Shown here in pieces: positions 62,495-64,000 of a stretch of 64,000 nucleotides of DNA (positions are counted from its first letter, which is position 1; each line of letters opens with the position of its first letter). Below the pieces are notes generated by a model that saw only the letters and a program-made list of their open reading frames with translations, searched no databases and was not told where the DNA came from. Source of the stretch: Novosphingobium sp. ZN18A2 (GTDB taxonomy: Bacteria > Pseudomonadota > Alphaproteobacteria > Sphingomonadales > Sphingomonadaceae). The stretch is taken from contig NZ_CP136651.1 in assembly GCF_036784765.1 (NCBI RefSeq), positions 2,728,001 through 2,792,000 on the forward strand, read 5' to 3'. A program made the position numbers and the translations under genes.

Positions 62495-63364
62495 TCAAAC
62501 CGTCTTGATGATCGCCGAGAAATCCAGCCCGCCGTTGCCCGCAGCGTCGAAGGCTTCGTAAAGATCGCGCGCGTATTTGCCGATCTTCACGTCGGCATCG
62601 GCAACGTCAGCCGCTTCGGCCGCGAGGCGCAAGTCCTTGAGCATCAGAGCGGTGGCGAAGCCGCCCTGGTATTCGTTGTCCGCCGGGCTTTGCGGGCCGA
62701 CGCCGGGAAGCGGGCAATAGCTGGTCATCGACCATGACTGGCCCGAAGCCTTGGAACTGATGTCATAGAATGTCTGCGGGTCCAGGCCCAGTTTCCGGGC
62801 CAGGGCAAATGCCTCGCAGGTCGCGATCATCGTCGCGCCCAGAATCATGTTGTTGCAGATCTTCGCCGCCTGCCCCGCGCCAGCGCCGCCGGCGTGGATC
62901 ACCGCCTTGCCCATCGCCGCAAGGATCGGCTCGGCACGTTTGAAGCCCTCATCGCTGCCGCCGACCATGAACGTCAGCGTCCCGCCGTTTGCCGCCGCGA
63001 TCCCGCCAGATACCGGCGCATCCACCATCGTATAACCGGCAGCGGCAGCGGCTTCCTCCACGCGCCGCGCGGTGGCGACGTCGATGGTCGAACAGTCGAT
63101 CAACAGGGCCGTCGTCGGTGCGCCGTCGATCACGTCGGAAACATAGACGCTTTCCACGATCTTGCCGTTGGGCAGCATGGAAACGATTGCATCTGCGCCC
63201 TGCACTGCATCGGGGACCGAGCCATGGGTGGTGCACCCATTGTCCTTCGCGCGGGCAATAGCCTCTTCGCTAAGGTCGAATGCGTGAACGTCGTGGCCGG
63301 CTTTCACAAGGTTCGCGGCCATGCCGCCGCCCATGTTGCCGAGGCCGATGAATGCGATCTTCAT
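62495..63364 (-). CDS. mmsB: 3-hydroxyisobutyrate dehydrogenase
   Basis: A 289-residue MmsB that oxidises 3-hydroxyisobutyrate to methylmalonate semialdehyde in valine breakdown. The N-terminal cofactor motif is FIGLGNMGGGMAANLVKAGH (residues 5-24), then DAPVSGGIAAANGGTLTFMVGG and the catalytic-lysine motif GAGQAAKICNNMILG. The ending DFSAIIKT is typical. The 114-bp gap to the enoyl-CoA hydratase gene upstream holds two inverted palindromic repeats, but the two genes are functionally linked in valine catabolism. Confidence 0.93.
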   Translation of the reverse strand: MKIAFIGLGNMGGGMAANLVKAGHDVHAFDLSEEAIARAKDNGCTTHGSVPDAVQGADAIVSMLPNGKIVESVYVSDVIDGAPTTALLIDCSTIDVATARRVEEAAAAAGYTMVDAPVSGGIAAANGGTLTFMVGGSDEGFKRAEPILAAMGKAVIHAGGAGAGQAAKICNNMILGATMIATCEAFALARKLGLDPQTFYDISSKASGQSWSMTSYCPLPGVGPQSPADNEYQGGFATALMLKDLRLAAEAADVADADVKIGKYARDLYEAFDAAGNGGLDFSAIIKTV

Positions 63365-63371
63365 GTCAAAT

Positions 63372-63408
63372 CTCCCCTCCCGCTTGCGGAAGGGGCCGGG
63401 GGTGGGCC
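63372..63408. repeat. Extragenic palindromic repeat (copy C)
   Basis: A 37-bp copy of the repeat, core CTCCCGCTTGCGG(A)AG followed by the GGGGTGGGCC arm. It faces copy D in inverted orientation, and the pair could form a long hairpin across the mmsB-hydratase gap. Confidence 0.8.
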
Positions 63409-63437
63409 ACCTCCCATGGGAGTCTTGCGTGGGCCGC

Positions 63438-63472
63438 GCCCACCCCTGCCCCCTCCCGCAAGCGGGAGGGGA
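63438..63472. repeat. Extragenic palindromic repeat (copy D)
   Basis: A 35-bp copy in inverted orientation to copy C, with an intact palindrome CCCTCCCGCAAGCGGGAGGG. It lies 6 bp from the stop codon of the enoyl-CoA hydratase gene. Confidence 0.8.
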
Positions 63473-63478
63473 ACCGAT

Positions 63479-64000
63479 TTACTTGCCCTTCCAGACCCCG
63501 GCGCGCTTTTCTATGAATGCGGCCATGCCTTCGGCCTTGTCCTCGGTCGCGGTGAGCACCTGGAACACGCGGCGTTCGAACAGCACGCCCTGGTCGAGCG
63601 TGGTTTCGAATGCGGCGTTGACCATTTCCTTGTTGGCGATGGTGGCAAGCGGCGGCATTCCGGCGATCGTTTCGGCGGTCTTCATCGCTTCGGAGAGCAG
63701 GTCCGCAAGCGGCACCACGCGTGCGACAAGGCCCGAACGCTCGGCCTCTTCCGCACCCATCATGCGGCCCGTCAGGCACATTTCCATCGCCTTGGACTTG
63801 CCCACCGCGCGGGTCAGACGCTGGCTGCCGCCCATGCCCGGCGCGACGCCGAGCTTGATCTCCGGCTGGCCGAACTTTGCTGTATCGGCGGCGATGACGA
63901 AATCGGCCATCATCGCAAGTTCGCACCCGCCGCCCAGCGCGAAGCCGTTTACCGCCGCGATCCACGGCTTGCGCGTGGTCTTGACCAGGTGGCTGGTCCA
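63479..64000 (-). CDS. Enoyl-CoA hydratase, C-terminal part (runs off the window)
   Basis: The last 173 codons of a crotonase-family hydratase whose start lies beyond base 64000. The visible part opens [39 protein letters not shown], so the second oxyanion-hole segment and the catalytic region [21 protein letters not shown] (Glu retained) are inside. The end [12 protein letters not shown] is typical of short-chain hydratases. Next to mmsB it is probably the enoyl-CoA hydratase of valine or short-chain acyl-CoA breakdown. Confidence 0.92.
   Translation of the reverse strand, partial: WTSHLVKTTRKPWIAAVNGFALGGGCELAMMADFVIAADTAKFGQPEIKLGVAPGMGGSQRLTRAVGKSKAMEMCLTGRMMGAEEAERSGLVARVVPLADLLSEAMKTAETIAGMPPLATIANKEMVNAAFETTLDQGVLFERRVFQVLTATEDKAEGMAAFIEKRAGVWKGK

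Overview
The window is chromosomal DNA from a GC-rich alphaproteobacterium, about two thirds G+C by eye. It is most likely a sphingomonad of the Novosphingobium/Sphingobium/Erythrobacter kind. The evidence is protein character plus conserved gene order: argS-SPOR-nagZ-scpA-scpB-tatA-tatB-tatC, mutY/dciA/dsbA/smc, bpt next to tamA-tamB, and a Caulobacter-type cpa pilus locus. It reads mostly as core genome. I see no tRNA, rRNA, CRISPR array, prophage or transposase gene.

Layout. 1-2 kb: the 3' end of an L-serine dehydratase gene, then an aldehyde dehydrogenase with its own terminator. 2-3.5 kb: an unrecognised 379-residue protein next to an unusually AT-rich 370-bp gap. 3.5-12.4 kb (minus): tamB, tamA, the N-degron leucyltransferase gene bpt, then threonine ammonia-lyase. 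12.4-15.5 kb: a VanZ-like protein, a 3-hydroxyisobutyrate-dehydrogenase-type enzyme and an exported amidohydrolase. 15.6-22.3 kb (minus): the long argS to tatC run, covering translation, septal and cell-wall functions, condensin partners and the Tat translocase. 22.5-28.2 kb: a lipoprotein, ispH-thrB-rnhA, a YegP-like protein, a DauA-like FAD oxidoreductase and an alpha/beta hydrolase.

28.2-35.6 kb: the Flp/Tad pilus locus cpaA-cpaB-cpaC-cpaD-cpaE-tadB-tadC, closed by a strong terminator. The ATPase gene cpaF, expected between cpaE and tadB, is absent and an 85-bp hairpin-bearing gap stands there. tadB also carries an apparent one-base deletion at its 3' end. 35.8-38.2 kb: a marR-fumarylacetoacetate-hydrolase pair and MTA phosphorylase. 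38.3-44.9 kb: an acyl-CoA catabolic cluster with its own TetR regulator, comprising thiolase, an HSD10-like SDR, two enoyl-CoA hydratases and a tandem pair of acyl-CoA dehydrogenases. Two palindromes of form TTTAA-N8-TTAAA sit 26 bp upstream of two of its start codons. A related site lies before the aldehyde dehydrogenase at the start of the window, suggesting one regulon.

45-53.6 kb: thiL, a K+-independent-type H+-pyrophosphatase, a tryptophan dioxygenase/kynureninase pair, a FrnE-like DsbA protein, nudC and a Tat-exported serine hydrolase. 53.6-60.8 kb: mutY, dciA, two envelope DsbA-like proteins and smc. Between the second DsbA-like gene and smc lies a 267-bp element with 31-bp terminal inverted repeats and two internal hairpin arms. 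60.9-64 kb: a small secreted protein, S-formylglutathione hydrolase, and the valine-degradation genes mmsB and a truncated enoyl-CoA hydratase. Several copies of one GC-rich extragenic palindrome are scattered between these last genes.

The items most worth following up are the element before smc, the TetR operator set, and the missing cpaF with the frameshifted tadB.
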